Part shown: positions 6,425 to 7,908 of the stretch, piece by piece
Numbering within the stretch: the first letter of the stretch is position 1
How the letters are laid out: each line of letters starts with the position of its first letter
DNA from: Verrucomicrobiota bacterium
GTDB taxonomy: Bacteria > Verrucomicrobiota > Verrucomicrobiia > Limisphaerales > UBA9464
Reading direction: 5' to 3'
Length of the DNA: 7,908 bases
Assembly (NCBI GenBank): GCA_947454295.1
Contig: CANGMO010000093.1
Span: forward strand, 1 to 7,908
The notes under the pieces: model-generated
Told to the model about the DNA's origin: nothing
Seen by the model: the letters and a program-made list of their open reading frames with translations, nothing else
Database searches by the model: none
Translations under genes and position numbers: made by a program

Positions 6425-6470
6425 TTTCCACCCTTCGATTCCCTCATTCAGCTTCACCCTCCCCCGTTGA
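6405..6470. other. Pyrimidine-rich tract before the DUF1501 gene
   Basis: About 66 bases are mostly C and T, with recurring TTCAAC and CCCTTC units. It starts at the right-hand inverted repeat and ends about 30 nt before the ATG at 6502. I see no promoter hexamers or ribosome binding site in it. It may simply be degenerate short-repeat sequence. Confidence 0.4.
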
Positions 6471-6501
6471 CTCGCCCCCACCACATTCCTAACGTCGCCA
6501 C

Positions 6502-7908
6502 ATGTCCCCGCGTCGCGATCCGCATCCCCGCCCGTGCCCGGGCTGGTCGCGTCGCGATCTGTTGCGCATCGGCGGATTGGGGGCCTTTGGACTCTCGCTG
6601 ACCGACCTCCTCCGCGCCGACACCACGGCGACCACCGCGCGTGCCGCGGGAACCGCGACCCGACCCGGCTTCGGTCGCGCCAAGTCGTGCATCTTCCTCT
6701 ACCTCTCGGGCGGCCCTCCACAGCACGAGACCTTTGATCCGAAGCCCGAGGCGCCGTCGGAAATCCGCGGCGAGTTCGGTTCCATTCGCACCGCGATTCC
6801 CGGGGTTCACTTTGGCGAGTTGCTGCCGCGGGTGGCGGGCATTGCCGATCGACTCGCCATCCTGCGGTCGATGAGCACCGACAACAACAGCCACACCGCC
6901 AGCGGTTATTGGATGCTCACCGGCCAGCCCCACACCGCGCAGGCCGAAGTCCCAGCGAGCCCCGACGACTGGCCAAGCCTGGCCTCGGTGGTGGGCATGC
7001 TGAAGCCGTCCAACCGGTCGCCCTTCAGCTCGGTGATCCTTCCCGAGTTGGTTCACAACGACAACGCCCCGCCGGCGCCGGGGCAGTCGGGCGGCTTCAT
7101 GGGGCCGATCTGGAATCCCCTGCTGTTCCAATGCGAACCGCATCTGCCGCGATTTGAAATCGATGGGTTGCGTCTGCCGGAGTCGGTGTCACTGGAGCGC
7201 CTGGGTGACCGGTCTGCGTTGCTGCGCGGCATGGACCGCGACTTCGTGGCCCGTGCCGCGAGCGACCCGGTCCGGGCCTTCACCCGGCTTCAGGAGCAGG
7301 CGTTTGACGTCGTCCACTCCGCCGCCGCCCGATCCGCACTGGATCTCGAACAGGAAACGTCGTCGCTGCGCGATCGCTACGGCCGCACCAAGTACGGACA
7401 GAGCGTGCTGCTGGCGCGCCGGCTCGTGGAAAGCGGCGTGCGCCTGGTGCAGGTGAACTGGCCTCGCGAACCGGGAGATCAGATGACCGGCAATCCGGTG
7501 TGGGACACCCACAAGCACAACGCCTCGCGCCTGAAGAACGTGCTGTGCCCGCAGTTCGACCTGACCTTTTCCGCACTGATCACCGATCTTGAGGAACGCG
7601 GCCTGCTGGATGAAACGCTGGTGGTTGCCACCGGCGAATTTGGCCGATCTCCGCGGATCAATCCCGATGGGGGGCGTGATCACTGGGGCAATTGCTTCTC
7701 ACTCGCAGTGGCCGGCGCGGGCATCCGCGGTGGCCAGGTGATCGGGTCGAGCGATCGCATTGGCGGTCAGCCGGAATCGCGCCTGCTGCGTCCGCCCGAC
7801 CTCGCGTCGACGATTTTCCATCTGCTCGGCATTTCGCCCGAGGCGGAATTCCTGGATCCGGTGAACCGGCCGCGGGTCGTCACCCAGAACGGCAGCCTCA
7901 TTCCCGAA
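6502..7908 (+). CDS. DUF1501 family protein with Tat signal (3' end beyond window)
   Basis: The frame is open from ATG 6502 to the window end, 469 residues without a stop. An in-frame TAA at 6490-6492 rules out an earlier start, though no Shine-Dalgarno site is seen. SRRDLLRIGGLGAFGLSL (16-33) is a twin-arginine signal, so the folded protein should be exported. The DUF1501 marks are IFLYLSGGPPQHETFDPKP (64-82), STDNNSHTASGYWMLTG (125-141), WDTHKHN (334-340), and GEFGRSPRIN (378-387) with GRDHW (391-395). DUF1501 resembles the alkaline phosphatase/sulfatase fold, so the conserved Asp and His residues may bind metal; the reaction is unknown. The family is expanded in Planctomycetota and Verrucomicrobiota, often next to PSD1 (DUF1549/DUF1553) cytochrome-like proteins; none is upstream here. 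The last visible residues match the usual C-terminus, so probably only a few codons are missing. Confidence 0.93.
   Translation, partial: MSPRRDPHPRPCPGWSRRDLLRIGGLGAFGLSLTDLLRADTTATTARAAGTATRPGFGRAKSCIFLYLSGGPPQHETFDPKPEAPSEIRGEFGSIRTAIPGVHFGELLPRVAGIADRLAILRSMSTDNNSHTASGYWMLTGQPHTAQAEVPASPDDWPSLASVVGMLKPSNRSPFSSVILPELVHNDNAPPAPGQSGGFMGPIWNPLLFQCEPHLPRFEIDGLRLPESVSLERLGDRSALLRGMDRDFVARAASDPVRAFTRLQEQAFDVVHSAAARSALDLEQETSSLRDRYGRTKYGQSVLLARRLVESGVRLVQVNWPREPGDQMTGNPVWDTHKHNASRLKNVLCPQFDLTFSALITDLEERGLLDETLVVATGEFGRSPRINPDGGRDHWGNCFSLAVAGAGIRGGQVIGSSDRIGGQPESRLLRPPDLASTIFHLLGISPEAEFLDPVNRPRVVTQNGSLIPE

Noticed and set aside
6454..7143. 229-codon minus-strand frame opposite the DUF1501 gene
   Set aside because: The plus strand encodes clear DUF1501 motifs over the whole interval; the antisense product is Gly/Arg-rich shadow.

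Overview
This window looks like chromosomal DNA from a GC-rich member of the PVC group, most likely Verrucomicrobiota. The reasons are a Tat-dependent DUF1501 protein, a pyrophosphate-type phosphofructokinase, lipoproteins with few Shine-Dalgarno sites, and hairpin-rich intergenic repeats. The phylum is an inference from gene content; no rRNA or tRNA is present to confirm it.

Left part (1-3620, + strand): a tight three-gene cluster. It holds the C-terminal end of an ABC-exporter ATPase, a 380-aa lipoprotein that joins a DUF3471-like domain to an alpha/beta hydrolase, and a 685-aa ABC-2 type permease that looks like two permease halves fused in one chain. Gaps are 37 and 19 nt, so they are probably co-transcribed. 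ATPase and permease would form the exporter, with the hydrolase anchored on the outer face of a membrane. A GC-rich hairpin with a short T-run follows the permease.

Middle (3756-5030, + strand): a complete PPi-dependent 6-phosphofructokinase with a good ribosome binding site and strongly biased codons, read as a highly expressed glycolytic gene. It converges on a 345-aa membrane-anchored protein of unknown function (5095-6132, - strand). A hairpin with T-runs on both strands sits between them and can terminate both transcripts.

Right part: the 369-nt divergent intergenic region (6133-6501) holds a run of adjacent hairpins resembling a REP-type element. The run is bracketed by inverted copies of a 15/16-nt sequence. 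From 6502 to the window end runs a DUF1501 protein with a twin-arginine signal, open at its 3' end but probably lacking only a few residues.

No CRISPR array, transposase, tRNA or rRNA was seen. No clearly new multi-gene system is evident. The least ordinary items are the lipoprotein hydrolase inside the ABC cluster, the repeated RYGL peptide in the permease tail, and the intergenic hairpin block.
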